In this document: piece by piece, positions 17,345-26,301 of the stretch
Layout of the letters: each line of letters starts with the position of its first letter
Position numbering within the stretch: position 1 is the stretch's first letter
DNA from: Planctomycetota bacterium
GTDB lineage: Bacteria > Planctomycetota > Phycisphaerae > Phycisphaerales > UBA5793
DNA length: 64,000 bases
Reading direction: 5' to 3'
Assembly: GCA_013112555.1 (NCBI GenBank)
Contig: JABFGK010000002.1
Location: 496,001 to 560,000 of the forward strand
Made by a program: the position numbers and the translations under genes
The notes under the pieces: generated by a model
What the model saw: only the letters and a program-made list of their open reading frames with translations
The model's database searches: none
What the model was told of the DNA's origin: nothing

Positions 17345-18832
17345 TTATTGGATCAGGATGGTGTTTGAGGTTGTGCAGGTTGTGAGGTCTAGGGCCTGTA
17401 GGTAGATTCGGTTGCAGGCTTTTTGTGGTGTTTTGATGTCTAGTTTTGCTGTGCCGTTTGCGTCTGCGTGGATTATTTCGGCGAGTTTTACTGTTGCGTT
17501 GAGGCCGAGGATTGTGCCAGCGCAGGGATTGCCGGGTGGGATCTGGATTGAGCCGGTGTTGGATGCGTAGAGGTATGCTACTTTCTGGTTGGCGGTTGCG
17601 TTTTCTACTTTGAAGCGCATGTTGCCGGGGCAGGAGCCGAGGGTGGAGAGCGTCGGGCCGCAGTTGAGGTCGAAGATGTATGAGGAGCCGGAGTCGATCC
17701 CATTATCGTCGTCCCAGATCGCTCCCAGAACGGCACGATCCAGGCTGATCGAGACGGAGTAGCCGAAGTAATCATCCGCGGCGCCGTCGGACGCGATGAG
17801 CTTACTATCCTCCATCCAGACATCACCGGACCGGCGAAAGAGATATGCCGAGCCATCAGCGCGGTCGGTGAAAGCCCCGACCACGGCTGTCGCGCCGCTC
17901 AGGTCAACTGAAAATCCGAAACGATCATGGTCTTCGCCATCAGAGGCGGTGAGTTTCTGTACTTCATTCCAGGTATTCCCATCCCAGCGGAAGATGTAAG
18001 CAGAGCCCTGCAGCGCGTTGTCCCAGTAAGCACCGATGATGGCCTCATCACCATCTAATGACACCGATGTTCCGAACAGGTCATTGGGTTCGCCGTCCGA
18101 TGCCGTGACGATCTGCTCCTCGATCCACTCGGATCGGTTTGCATCCCATCGGAAAAAATATGCGTTGCCCTGATTCTGAGAGGCGTACTGCGACCCGACA
18201 AGGATGCAATTCTGATCGATCGCCACCGTTTGGCCGAATCCATTACCAGCACCACTGGGGATGAGCTTCTGTTCCTCCTGCCATGACGAGCCATTCCATC
18301 GGTAGACATATGCCGCTAGCTTCGCGATACCCCCGGCACCGACCACCGCGACATTGCCATCAACAGCCACGGATGTTCCAAACAGATCCTCGTAGGCGCG
18401 ATCGGATGCCGTGATCTTCTCTTCAAGTTCCCAGGCTGAACCGGTCCGACGATAGATATACGCGGAGCCAATTTCATCATCCAAGCTTGCACCCACGATC
18501 GCCACGTCGGCAGAAATTGCCACCGAGTAACCAAAGCTGTCACTCGCGCGGCCGTCATTGACGAGGAGTTCCTTGATCTGCTGCCCGGTGGTGATGTCGA
18601 AAAGGTAAGCTGACCCTGACATTTCACCCCTGTCGTCATGCCACGGACATCCAACGATGGTGGTGGTGCCGCTGATGGCAACAGAGTGGCCGAAATTGTC
18701 GTAGGCACGGCCGTCATCGGCAAGGAGTTTATGAGTTTCGATTGGATCGCATTGCTGGGCAAAACTCGTTCCTGTTGGCGCTGCCAGTAAGACGGCCATA
18801 AGGCTGAGGAGATGCTTACGTACAATGTTCAT
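17345..18832 (-). CDS. Secreted seven-blade FG-GAP-like protein with CPG tail module of unusual codon use
   Basis: The frame opens at 18925 in an orphan tail fragment; the ATG at 18832 (495 residues) begins the signal peptide MNIVRKHLLSLMAVLLAAP and I use that. Seven repeats follow CDPIETHKLLADDG, mixing 'SGSAYLFDITTGQQI' and 'GSAYIFRWDGNTWNEVQKLTASDG' blades. The final ~100 residues are the tail (SCPGNMRFKV, AYLYASNTGS, IPPGNPCAG, NRIYLQALDLTTC, NTILIQ). From about 17640 to the stop, codons switch to A- or C-ending forms (AAA, GTA, GCA, ACA, CTA), unlike the rest of the gene and the neighbouring tails. Confidence 0.87.
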   Translation of the reverse strand: MNIVRKHLLSLMAVLLAAPTGTSFAQQCDPIETHKLLADDGRAYDNFGHSVAISGTTTIVGCPWHDDRGEMSGSAYLFDITTGQQIKELLVNDGRASDSFGYSVAISADVAIVGASLDDEIGSAYIYRRTGSAWELEEKITASDRAYEDLFGTSVAVDGNVAVVGAGGIAKLAAYVYRWNGSSWQEEQKLIPSGAGNGFGQTVAIDQNCILVGSQYASQNQGNAYFFRWDANRSEWIEEQIVTASDGEPNDLFGTSVSLDGDEAIIGAYWDNALQGSAYIFRWDGNTWNEVQKLTASDGEDHDRFGFSVDLSGATAVVGAFTDRADGSAYLFRRSGDVWMEDSKLIASDGAADDYFGYSVSISLDRAVLGAIWDDDNGIDSGSSYIFDLNCGPTLSTLGSCPGNMRFKVENATANQKVAYLYASNTGSIQIPPGNPCAGTILGLNATVKLAEIIHADANGTAKLDIKTPQKACNRIYLQALDLTTCTTSNTILIQ

Positions 18833-18852
18833 GAACTGTCCTTTCAGAACTC

Positions 18853-18990
18853 CTATTCCACCAGCACCACATTCGTCGCGGCACAAGTGGTCAGATCGAT
18901 TGTCTGCATCCAGACCCGCCCGCATGCTTTGCCCGGCACGCGGACATGAAACTTCGCGACAACGTCGGCATCAGCGTGCATAATGGCGGC
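18853..18990 (-). pseudogene. Orphan 3' end of a CPG tail module (copy D)
   Basis: Reads IMHADADVVAKFHVRVPGKA, then CGRVWMQTIDLTTC, then AATNVVLVE and TAG (18853-18855), about 42 codons of intact tail preceded by an in-frame TAA. It lies 20 bases upstream of the FG-GAP start at 18832. No body remains; the 150 bases to its right show no gene. Confidence 0.75.
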
Positions 18991-19145
18991 CGGTTAGACG
19001 GGTCCGATACGCCATAGCGTGATGAATCATCTTGGCAGACTCACAAGCCCAGATATTACAGGATTGTGCGATTGTGGATAGGCTGATTTGCCCACCCGAA
19101 GGCATAAGCGCAGATAGCGAGATCGGGTTTACAGAGACTTGCTGA

Positions 19146-19766
19146 TCAGTCCGACGCATCCCGCTGCCGCCGACCCATCTCATCCCCAACGGCTTTGCAC
19201 ACTGCCTCGATTGCCTTGTCCAGATCATCGTTGACGACGTAGACGTCGTAGGCCCCCGATTCCCGCGCCAGTTTCATCTCGCTCGTCGCTTCACGGAAAC
19301 GGCGCTGGATGACCTCCTCCGGCTCGCGCGATCGATCCCGCAAACGGGCCAGCAGCGCCTCCTCGGTGGGCGGCAGGATGAAGATCATGAACGCATCCGG
19401 CCTCGACTCCCGAATCTGAATCGCCCCCTGCACATCAATCTCCAGGATCACCAGTTTGCCGGCTGCCATGGCCTCCTCAACCGGCTGCCTGGGCGTCCCG
19501 TAGTAGTGATCAAACACATGCGCATGCTCGAGCAGCCGGCCGGAATCTCGCATCTGCACGAACTCCGCCTCGGTCACAAAGCGGTAGTCCTCGCCCTGCT
19601 TCTCCACTTTCGTGCATTCCCGTGTCGTGACCGAAACAGAAAACACAGCGTCAAATGTATCGAGCAGTGCATGGGTAATTGTCGTTTTCCCGACCCCGGA
19701 GGGGCCCGAAATCACAAAAAGCATTCCGATACCGGCAGATTGTTGCTGTTGAGGGGTGTCTGGCAT
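19146..19766 (-). CDS. gmk: Guanylate kinase
   Basis: 206 residues from the ATG at 19766 (the frame opens at 19904, but this start gives the usual family length of ~207). Phosphorylates GMP to GDP with ATP in the cytosol. Visible motifs are the P-loop SGPSGVGKTT, the GMP-binding 'SVTTRECTKVEKQGEDYRFV' region, 'GRLLEHAHVFDHYYGTP', 'VILEIDVQGA', and the lid region 'RLRDRSREPEEVIQRR'. It is divergently transcribed from the DUF4870 gene at 19865, leaving ~98 bases for both promoters. Confidence 0.96.
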   Translation of the reverse strand: MPDTPQQQQSAGIGMLFVISGPSGVGKTTITHALLDTFDAVFSVSVTTRECTKVEKQGEDYRFVTEAEFVQMRDSGRLLEHAHVFDHYYGTPRQPVEEAMAAGKLVILEIDVQGAIQIRESRPDAFMIFILPPTEEALLARLRDRSREPEEVIQRRFREATSEMKLARESGAYDVYVVNDDLDKAIEAVCKAVGDEMGRRQRDASD

Positions 19767-19864
19767 GTTGGACGAATGTAGCGCGGGGGACTCGATTGTG
19801 CAATTAGGACAACCTGATGAAAACGCAGCGCCCGTTTTTCGTATAAACTGCAGGAGATCAGCCA

Positions 19865-20320
19865 ATGGATGCAGCAGCAGTGAACTACCCGAATGCGGAC
19901 GCAAATGATGAGATCCCTGGCACGCCGGCCGACCGCAGCAGGAGGCAGCAGGGCCGAGCCGGTCTGGTTGATGCCAACGTCACCGACGACGAGCGCACCT
20001 GGGCCACCTTCATCCACCTCGGCGGGCTGGCCACCTACACCGGCCTCGTCGGGTTCTCGATCATCGTGCCCCTCATCCTCTGGCTCATGAAACGCGGCGA
20101 ATCACCTTTTATTGACGACCATGGCAAAGAAGCCCTGAACTTCCAGATTTCCATGATGATCTGGATGATCGTGGCCGGCCTGTCCATGCTCTGCTTTGCC
20201 GGCTTCATTCTCATGCCCATCCTGCTGGTGGTGCATGTCGTGACCGGGATCGTCAACGCCGTCCGCGCCAACCGCGGCGAGTATGTTCGCTACCCGATCA
20301 CAATCCGATTCCTGACGTGA
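19865..20320 (+). CDS. DUF4870 membrane protein
   Basis: 151 residues. A polar N-terminal ~45 residues precede the DUF4870 (Tic20-like) core 'DERTWATFIHLGGLATYTGL'. Transmembrane segments lie around residues 55-75, 95-112 and 115-135, with the typical 'HGKEALNFQISM' motif between them and an end YPITIRFLT. Function of the family is not established. It overlaps head to tail with nothing: the DUF547 gene ends convergently 3 bases away. Confidence 0.88.
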   Translation: MDAAAVNYPNADANDEIPGTPADRSRRQQGRAGLVDANVTDDERTWATFIHLGGLATYTGLVGFSIIVPLILWLMKRGESPFIDDHGKEALNFQISMMIWMIVAGLSMLCFAGFILMPILLVVHVVTGIVNAVRANRGEYVRYPITIRFLT

Positions 20321-20323
20321 GCG

Positions 20324-21286
20324 CTATCCCTCATCCGACCCGCTTTCCCGGCCCTTATCCTCCTCAGCCTCAGGCGCCCGGTTCAACGTCCAGTCATATT
20401 CGATATACTCGATCGAAACCAGGCCCGACTTCGCGCGAGACTTCAAGTGCTTCCCGATCGCACTGTCTTCCTTCGCGAACGACCGGATGAACCCGGTCAC
20501 GCTGCCATACGGCTTGACCGTGAAGTCCGATTCGAACCACTTGAAAATCATGCTCACATGCAATGTGCCGGTTGCCTCATCCACTCGGTTTCGACTCGTG
20601 TCGTTCACCCAGCCGACGCAGAGATCATCCAACTGCGCATCAATCGTTTCAGCACGAAACGCCTTCCGACCCAAGGCCGGGCAACTGACGGCTGCACAGT
20701 TCAGCGCTGCATGAATCCTCGGGTCTCCGAGTTCGCGAACGTATTTGTTTTCGAGGTCGTTGAGCGTCAGATCCAATCGCCCGACCCGAATGACGCGCTT
20801 GTCAAAGAACCCATCAACATCAAGGACCCGCTTCGGCAGACCGGTTGCCAGTACCTCATTCATCACATTGACGTTGTAGGCATTGCACCAGAAGGCGAGC
20901 CGCTTGTTCGTGTTCTCAGCAGCCGGCGTGGGGAGTTCCGCATACCCGCTGACCAGTGAATCAAGGGCAGAACGCAGCGCCGTATCGGATTGCAGCAGGG
21001 AGTACCGCACCAACCCATTCGTATCAACCACCCGAGAAAGCAGTGCATCCTGTGCATCAGCCAACGTCTTCAACGTCGGCGCCACCGACGGGCGCGTCGT
21101 TGGCGTTTGCTGCTGCTGATCGCTGTCTTGCCCGCTGCCGGCAATCAAGGCACCCGACATCGGCCCGGACACCGAGCAGGCCCCGCGGAAGCAATCCGGG
21201 CTGAAAAACGCACGAACGCCGATGACACCCCCGGCAAGACTGAGTACCAGACCGGCCCGAAATCCTGTGCCGCTTCCACTCATCAT
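20324..21286 (-). CDS. DUF547 domain protein, membrane-anchored or exported
   Basis: 320 residues. An N-terminal hydrophobic stretch (AGLVLSLAGGVIGVRAFF) suggests export or anchoring. The DUF547 core spans about residues 75-290: 'LAFWCNAYNVNVMNEVL', 'LTLNDLENKYVRELGDPRIHAALNCAAVSCPAL', 'FKWFESDF'. The Cys-His-containing pattern resembles that described for papain/transglutaminase-like folds, but activity is unproven. The C terminus is charged (EAEEDKGRESGSDEG). Confidence 0.85.
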   Translation of the reverse strand: MMSGSGTGFRAGLVLSLAGGVIGVRAFFSPDCFRGACSVSGPMSGALIAGSGQDSDQQQQTPTTRPSVAPTLKTLADAQDALLSRVVDTNGLVRYSLLQSDTALRSALDSLVSGYAELPTPAAENTNKRLAFWCNAYNVNVMNEVLATGLPKRVLDVDGFFDKRVIRVGRLDLTLNDLENKYVRELGDPRIHAALNCAAVSCPALGRKAFRAETIDAQLDDLCVGWVNDTSRNRVDEATGTLHVSMIFKWFESDFTVKPYGSVTGFIRSFAKEDSAIGKHLKSRAKSGLVSIEYIEYDWTLNRAPEAEEDKGRESGSDEG

Positions 21287-21339
21287 TCAGCCACTCCCCT
21301 CACAGTGAGACCAGCGAACCAACGCGCTCGTGACCTCGT

Positions 21340-21930
21340 TCAATCGTCATTCGGTTCGACCGACTCAACCACGGCCTCTGACGTCATCGCAACCGGCTTC
21401 AGCCCGGGCGGCGACATTGCGTAAGTCCCGCGCGCCCCGGCGGTCAGATTCTTCGGGCGATCGGTCGTGAACAATCGAATGGGGGCAATCAGCACATTGC
21501 CGATCTGCACCACGGGATCCACCACCATTTCAGCATACTCATTCGCACCCCCGACCGGGCCGGGGAACACGTACAACGCCGAGTCGATCGTGGGATACGC
21601 GCCCCCGTGTCGGCCGTATCCATCCTCAATGGCATGGGCGTTCTCGAATCGATAACTCTTCCAATACACCGGCCGCGTCATCGGTTCACCGTGTGCCAGG
21701 AAAACCGTCGTTGCAGGCCAGGATGACCGGTCCAGTGACTCAATCGACGGCCCGTCGAAGAACGAGGCCGGCTCACTGTATGTGATAGCCGGGACCGTCA
21801 ACTGGCCGTCCGGGACACTGTTGACGTCATTGCCTTCATTCAGTGAGACACATCCGGACACGAATGAAATGACACCTGCCAGCGCGAGGCTGCTCACTGC
21901 ATGGACTGTTTTCTGCGTAAAGACCGGCAT
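21340..21930 (-). CDS. Putative lipoprotein of unknown function
   Basis: 196 residues from the ATG at 21930 (the frame opens at 22032 without a signal sequence). The N terminus has a lipoprotein signal: KTVHAVSSLALAGVISFVSGC with a likely lipobox ending at Cys (VSGC). The mature part is mostly polar, with strands such as 'VVDPVVQIGNVLIAPIRLF' and an acidic end. I recognise no family. It is on the same strand as the DUF547 gene, 53 bases upstream of it, so cotranscription is possible. Confidence 0.7.
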   Translation of the reverse strand: MPVFTQKTVHAVSSLALAGVISFVSGCVSLNEGNDVNSVPDGQLTVPAITYSEPASFFDGPSIESLDRSSWPATTVFLAHGEPMTRPVYWKSYRFENAHAIEDGYGRHGGAYPTIDSALYVFPGPVGGANEYAEMVVDPVVQIGNVLIAPIRLFTTDRPKNLTAGARGTYAMSPPGLKPVAMTSEAVVESVEPNDD

Positions 21931-22046
21931 ATCGCACTCCCTTTGTCGTGCATAGAAAGGACTTGCTTTCGAATCAGCCCCCTGCCCCACCTCACGGCCA
22001 TACTGTAGCATACCCCTGCCGCTGCCACCCACCCAATACCCGGCAG

Positions 22047-22763
22047 TCAGTCATCGAGTTCGCGCAGTCGGGCCTTCAGGGCCGATGTGATGCGCTCCGA
22101 CTCGAACCCGCGACGTGCCAGATAACTGTATAGCCGGCGATACCGGGTGGCCGAATCCAGCCGCTCCATCCGCCCAAGCCGTACCTCGATCAATGAGGCG
22201 ATTTCAGCGTCCGGGTCGCTGGAGGCACGTGCCTCCGTGACCAGTTCCTCGATCAGGGCCGACTCCAGTCGCCGCTGTCGCAGTTTGCTGCGCATGAGCG
22301 CGGCCCCCGCCGGCTTCCGGCCGCTTGCCGTCAGGTCACGCAGCACCATTCGGCCATAGCCGGCGTCATCAAGCAACCCGATCCGTTGCAGATCGGCGAT
22401 CACCCGATCCACCACTTCCGACGCGGCCCCATGTCGCCTGATGAGACGATCCCGCACTTCCCCGCTTGACAGAGCCCGCCGATTCAGCATCCGCAATGCC
22501 CGGCGATGCACCTCATCCTGTTGCGAAGCCGCGGTCACACGGGCTTCGACATCCGGCGTCCAGGCCAGCCCGACATACAGATCAAGGTCATGCATGCATC
22601 GAGCCGGCAAGGTGGCCACGCGCCGCCCGTTGACCAGCACCGACAATCGCGATGGGTCACGGGCCGTCGGCTGAAGTCGTGAGATCGCCAACCCCTGCGC
22701 AGCCGCGTCTGTCCGGTCGTCATCAAACAGGGCATCATGTCCCGGTCGGTTGTCGTCAGGCAT
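22047..22763 (-). CDS. recX: RecX-family regulatory protein
   Basis: 238 residues from the ATG at 22763, chosen because GGAGG lies about nine bases upstream (ATGs at 22769 and 22781 are also in frame). RecX proteins bind RecA and modulate filament extension. Three-helix RecX repeats are visible: 'RRALRMLNRRALSSGEVRDRLIRRHG...VVDRVIADLQRIGLLDDAGYGRMVLRDL', then 'GAALMRSKLRQRRLESALIEELV' and 'RYRRLYSYLARRGFESERITSALKARL'. The N-terminal ~85 residues are an extra beta-rich segment seen in many RecX proteins. recA is not in the window. Confidence 0.88.
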   Translation of the reverse strand: MPDDNRPGHDALFDDDRTDAAAQGLAISRLQPTARDPSRLSVLVNGRRVATLPARCMHDLDLYVGLAWTPDVEARVTAASQQDEVHRRALRMLNRRALSSGEVRDRLIRRHGAASEVVDRVIADLQRIGLLDDAGYGRMVLRDLTASGRKPAGAALMRSKLRQRRLESALIEELVTEARASSDPDAEIASLIEVRLGRMERLDSATRYRRLYSYLARRGFESERITSALKARLRELDD

Positions 22764-22790
22764 GGTCATCTCCCTCCCCACCGGCGGGAT

Positions 22791-23114
22791 TCAGGCAGAC
22801 TCGAATCGCTCGACCAACTCCGCCAGTTCTGATCGGGCCTTCTCGTCGTTCCCGGCAGCCTGAGCACGCTCCAATCCCTGCCGGGCAATTGACAAGGCGT
22901 CATCCATCCGACCCAGAGTCTCACAGGCGCACGCAAGGTGGTAATACCCGTAGAGGTAATCCGGATCGACCTTGAGCAAGGCCTCGTACTGCCCGACGGC
23001 TCGCTCGAGTTCGCCGGCTTTGGCATACTCCTGAGCCAGCGCGTACAGACAGAAGGTATCATCAGGATCGGCTTCGAGCAGTTTCAGCAGTTTGTCGATT
23101 CGTTCCGTGCTCAT
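22791..23114 (-). CDS. Small TPR-repeat protein
   Basis: 107 residues from the ATG at 23114 (MSTERIDKLLKLL); the upstream 69 codons of the frame look non-coding. Two to three tetratricopeptide repeats are seen: 'DTFCLYALAQEYAKAGELERAVGQYEALLKVDPDYLYGYYHLACACETLGRMDDALSIARQGLERA'. Cytosolic, probably a protein-protein adaptor. It ends 27 bases before the recX start, suggesting an operon with recX. Confidence 0.88.
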   Translation of the reverse strand: MSTERIDKLLKLLEADPDDTFCLYALAQEYAKAGELERAVGQYEALLKVDPDYLYGYYHLACACETLGRMDDALSIARQGLERAQAAGNDEKARSELAELVERFESA

Positions 23115-23180
23115 GGTGCCTGATCCTATGATGCTTCGACCCGTATCGACCAACCGTAGCCCACGAGGAACCGGCACCGG

Positions 23181-24551
23181 ATGACTGATCCGCACACTCC
23201 CCAGACCACGGCAGCCGACCCGTCGCCGACCACCGGGCTGCACCATCAGGGATGGTGGGGCGAGGTCGCGCGCGTGCTGGCACCCCTGGCGTGGGTGGCA
23301 TTCGGCGGGCCCCAGGCACATCTGGCATTGCTACACGATCACATCGTGGAAAAACGCCGCTGGGTGGACAGCAAGGCGTTTACAGAGCTCTTTGCCGTCT
23401 GCTCCATGCTCCCCGGTCCGAGTTCCACGCAAACCGTGATCGGGCTTGGCATTATCCGTGCCGGCCTGGCCGGCGGGATCGCCGCCCTGCTCGTCTGGAT
23501 CGCCCCGGCCATCTCCATCATGATTGCGCTGGCCCTCTCGACGAGGATGTTCAATGCCGACCAACTCGATGCCTATCTCGTCGGTGTTCGGCCGGCCGTC
23601 GTCGGCGTCGTCGCTGTGGCCGGCTGGAAGATCGGCCGACGCGTCGTGACCGACCCCTTTACGTTCGCGGCCATGGTCTTCGGTGCCGCCGTCACGATCT
23701 GGAAACCGGCCCCATACACCTTCCCGGCCGTCCTGCTCGCTGCCGGCCTCGCAGCCCTAGCGATACCACGAAAACCGGGCACACGGCCTGCCGATGCCGA
23801 GCCCATGACCGATGACTCATCGACGCATCCCGACTCCGAGCGCGTGATTACCGTCTCAATCTCACGCACGACCGGCATCGCAGCGCTGACACTGTTTGCA
23901 GTACTCCTGGTTTCACTGATCACGGCTGCAGCCGTTGTCAACGAACAGGCGGCCGACCGGACCCGACTGGCTGAGCCGGTCAGAGTGTCCGAGTGCTTCT
24001 ACCGCAATTCCTCATTCATCTTCGGCGGCGGCCAGGTCTTACTGCCCCTGCTCCAGACCGATTGCGTCGTGCGGAATCAGTGGGTCACTCCTGAACAATT
24101 CGGCAACGGGTTGGGCGTCATGCAGGCATCGCCCGGCCCCCTGTTCTCATTCAGCGGCTATATCGGGGCCATGATCCCGCGAACCCAGCGCAGTGTCGAT
24201 GAACCCCCACCTTCACCGCTCACCCAGATCGCCTACGGCCTGCTCGCATCAGGCTCAATCTTCCTGCCGGCTCTGCTGCTGCTGATCGGCATCATGCCCT
24301 TCTGGTCAACGCTGCGGCGCTATCGGTCTGTCAAACAAGCCCTGACGGGCGTCAACGCGAGTGCCGTCGGCCTCGTCGTGGCTGCCGTCTGGTTGCTCGG
24401 CCGTGACTATCTCCACTCTGCGATGGATGCCGGCCTGGCCGTGATGGTCTGCCTCGCACTCGGGCTGACAGCCCGCTTGCCCGTCCCGGCCGTCATGGTC
24501 GCAGCAGGCGTGGTTGGGTATGGAATCCGGGCTGCAGGCCTTTCGGCTTGA
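23181..24551 (+). CDS. chrA: ChrA-type chromate transporter
   Basis: 456 residues. An inner-membrane transporter of the CHR family, which exports chromate or related anions. Two homologous CHR halves are visible. The first is 'WVAFGGPQAHLALLHDHIVEKRRWVDSKAFTELFAVCSMLPGPSSTQTVIGLG' (residues ~30-180). The second is near residues 270-330, 'FGGGQVLLPLL...WVTPEQFGNGLGVMQASPGPLFSFSGYIGAM'. About ten hydrophobic segments are spread over the protein. No regulator (chrB) is next to it, and the substrate may not be chromate in vivo. Confidence 0.92.
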   Translation: MTDPHTPQTTAADPSPTTGLHHQGWWGEVARVLAPLAWVAFGGPQAHLALLHDHIVEKRRWVDSKAFTELFAVCSMLPGPSSTQTVIGLGIIRAGLAGGIAALLVWIAPAISIMIALALSTRMFNADQLDAYLVGVRPAVVGVVAVAGWKIGRRVVTDPFTFAAMVFGAAVTIWKPAPYTFPAVLLAAGLAALAIPRKPGTRPADAEPMTDDSSTHPDSERVITVSISRTTGIAALTLFAVLLVSLITAAAVVNEQAADRTRLAEPVRVSECFYRNSSFIFGGGQVLLPLLQTDCVVRNQWVTPEQFGNGLGVMQASPGPLFSFSGYIGAMIPRTQRSVDEPPPSPLTQIAYGLLASGSIFLPALLLLIGIMPFWSTLRRYRSVKQALTGVNASAVGLVVAAVWLLGRDYLHSAMDAGLAVMVCLALGLTARLPVPAVMVAAGVVGYGIRAAGLSA

Positions 24552-24696
24552 AATCTCGCTGGATTACAAGAGAATAAGATACGAATAGTGAAATACTGCT
24601 CCGGGCTGGTCGTTGTTCCATGTACCACAAAGGGACGCCAGAGCATTACCGGACCAGGCAGGCTGGTGCCATGCCAGCAACGAAGGACGGAACTGT

Positions 24697-26271
24697 ATGA
24701 ATACGAACAACTTGTACCCCTACCGGCGACCGCGCTTCCTTCGCGCACTCTCGCTTGGTTTCCTCGCTGCTGCCCTCGCCTTCGGAGGGACATCGTCCGT
24801 GGCTGCTGCCGATGACGAAGTCGAATGCGATGTGTCGGTTGAAGCCATGCGCCTGGCGAGTCAGCGGAAATCCGATGGGGTTCTAGCACGGCAGCATCTG
24901 TCAGCACTGAACCTGTCGAGATCCCAGGCACGTCGCCTGATCCCGATCCTGGAGCAGGTCGCTGATCACATTGTCTGGCGACACGAAGCCGAATCGGCCA
25001 TCCTCCCGGAAATGGTCGAGGCGTTTACGGAGTTTGCCGAAGAGGATCGCCTGAACCAGGGATTCACGCCGGAGGTTGAACGAGCCACGGCCCGGGTCAG
25101 CCATCGATACAAGGTGGCCGGCGAGCAGCTTGTTGCCCAACTGATCGACCTCGAAAGTCAGGCATCGAAAATCCTGTCGCCGGAGCAACGGTACTACGCC
25201 GGGTTGGAACAGGCACCCGGGCGCGGAAAACAGGGGGCCGAAGACGTCAGGCTCAATCCGAATGATCGGAATCGTCCCACCGATGCGAGACAGCGTGCCG
25301 AGTCGATTCGACATGATCTCGAGGCGATCAACAACGAGATCCGCCCGCGTCTCTCCCCGCTCGGCCGATATCTGTTTGACCCGGCCGTCTTCGAGGATGT
25401 GTGCGACATCGCCGGCCGGCTGATACCGGAGTCGATGACACAGGCAATCGAGGTCTATCAGAACGGCACCGAGGCATACCCGCTCGATCTCCGCGATCAG
25501 CACGAAGGCCGCATCCAGTGCCTGCGGGCCGAGATTAACAACTGGAATCTCATCAACGGCCTCCATCTGAACATTGAGCAATCGCAGCAGATACTCGCTG
25601 CTTATGACGAAGCAGTGCGAGACAATCGCCACCGCACGGATGAATGGGTGACATCGCTCAAGGGGATGCCTGCCGACGAGATGTACACGCTTGAACGCGA
25701 GTTGGAGTCCGTCCTGACGCCCGGCCAACAGGAAGTGCTCAGTATTTACAAGCCCTGTCTCGTGCCGCCGAAGAATCTGAAGGACCCGGTACGAATCGGG
25801 CAGGCCGGCGATAACTCCCGCTATGAATCATGGCTGACGCGGGCCCGTCGTGTCCCGCGCAACGACTGGTACGACCAGGCTGATGCCGTCATCGAACTCG
25901 AACAGGAACACGAGGGAGCCCTCGACCCGCGCGATCGACAAAAACGGAAAATGCTGCTCGTCAACACGATCAGAAAAGCAGCAGCGATGTCCGACGCTGA
26001 GTTCGAACTCTCGAAGGCTGACCTGGCTGAGTCCATCATGCTCACGGACCGCCGGCTCGACTTGCGTGCCGAAATCGAAGAGATGGCTGATGTGCAACGC
26101 AAACCCGGTCTGACCGCCCGCTTCATGATCAACGCCGACTTCATGTCGCAACTGCGTACCCGAGCCGAGCAACTGGCAGCCGGCTACGTGGCTGAGCCGA
26201 CCGATCTGGCCACCGGCCCGCAGGCTGAGAACTGCGACGATGGCTGTGCCATCGACCCGAAGGACCACTAG
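24697..26271 (+). CDS. Secreted helical protein with Spy/CpxP-like repeats
   Basis: 524 residues from the ATG at 24697, preceded by GAAGGA (the frame opens at 24613). Signal peptide: FLRALSLGFLAAALAFGGTSSVAAA. The mature part is almost all helical and polar. Several short 'L(T/S)..Q' motifs recall the periplasmic Spy/CpxP fold: NLSRSQARRL, ILSPEQRYYAGL, NIEQSQQIL, VLTPGQQEVL. After ~residue 350 is the segment 'CLVPPKNLKDPVRIGQA'. It may act as a periplasmic chaperone or sensor, but that is inference. It may be the first gene of a group with the radical SAM gene 30 bases downstream. Confidence 0.65.
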   Translation: MNTNNLYPYRRPRFLRALSLGFLAAALAFGGTSSVAAADDEVECDVSVEAMRLASQRKSDGVLARQHLSALNLSRSQARRLIPILEQVADHIVWRHEAESAILPEMVEAFTEFAEEDRLNQGFTPEVERATARVSHRYKVAGEQLVAQLIDLESQASKILSPEQRYYAGLEQAPGRGKQGAEDVRLNPNDRNRPTDARQRAESIRHDLEAINNEIRPRLSPLGRYLFDPAVFEDVCDIAGRLIPESMTQAIEVYQNGTEAYPLDLRDQHEGRIQCLRAEINNWNLINGLHLNIEQSQQILAAYDEAVRDNRHRTDEWVTSLKGMPADEMYTLERELESVLTPGQQEVLSIYKPCLVPPKNLKDPVRIGQAGDNSRYESWLTRARRVPRNDWYDQADAVIELEQEHEGALDPRDRQKRKMLLVNTIRKAAAMSDAEFELSKADLAESIMLTDRRLDLRAEIEEMADVQRKPGLTARFMINADFMSQLRTRAEQLAAGYVAEPTDLATGPQAENCDDGCAIDPKDH

Positions 26272-26301
26272 CACACGGCGTCGATACGCGGGAACAGACG
26301 A

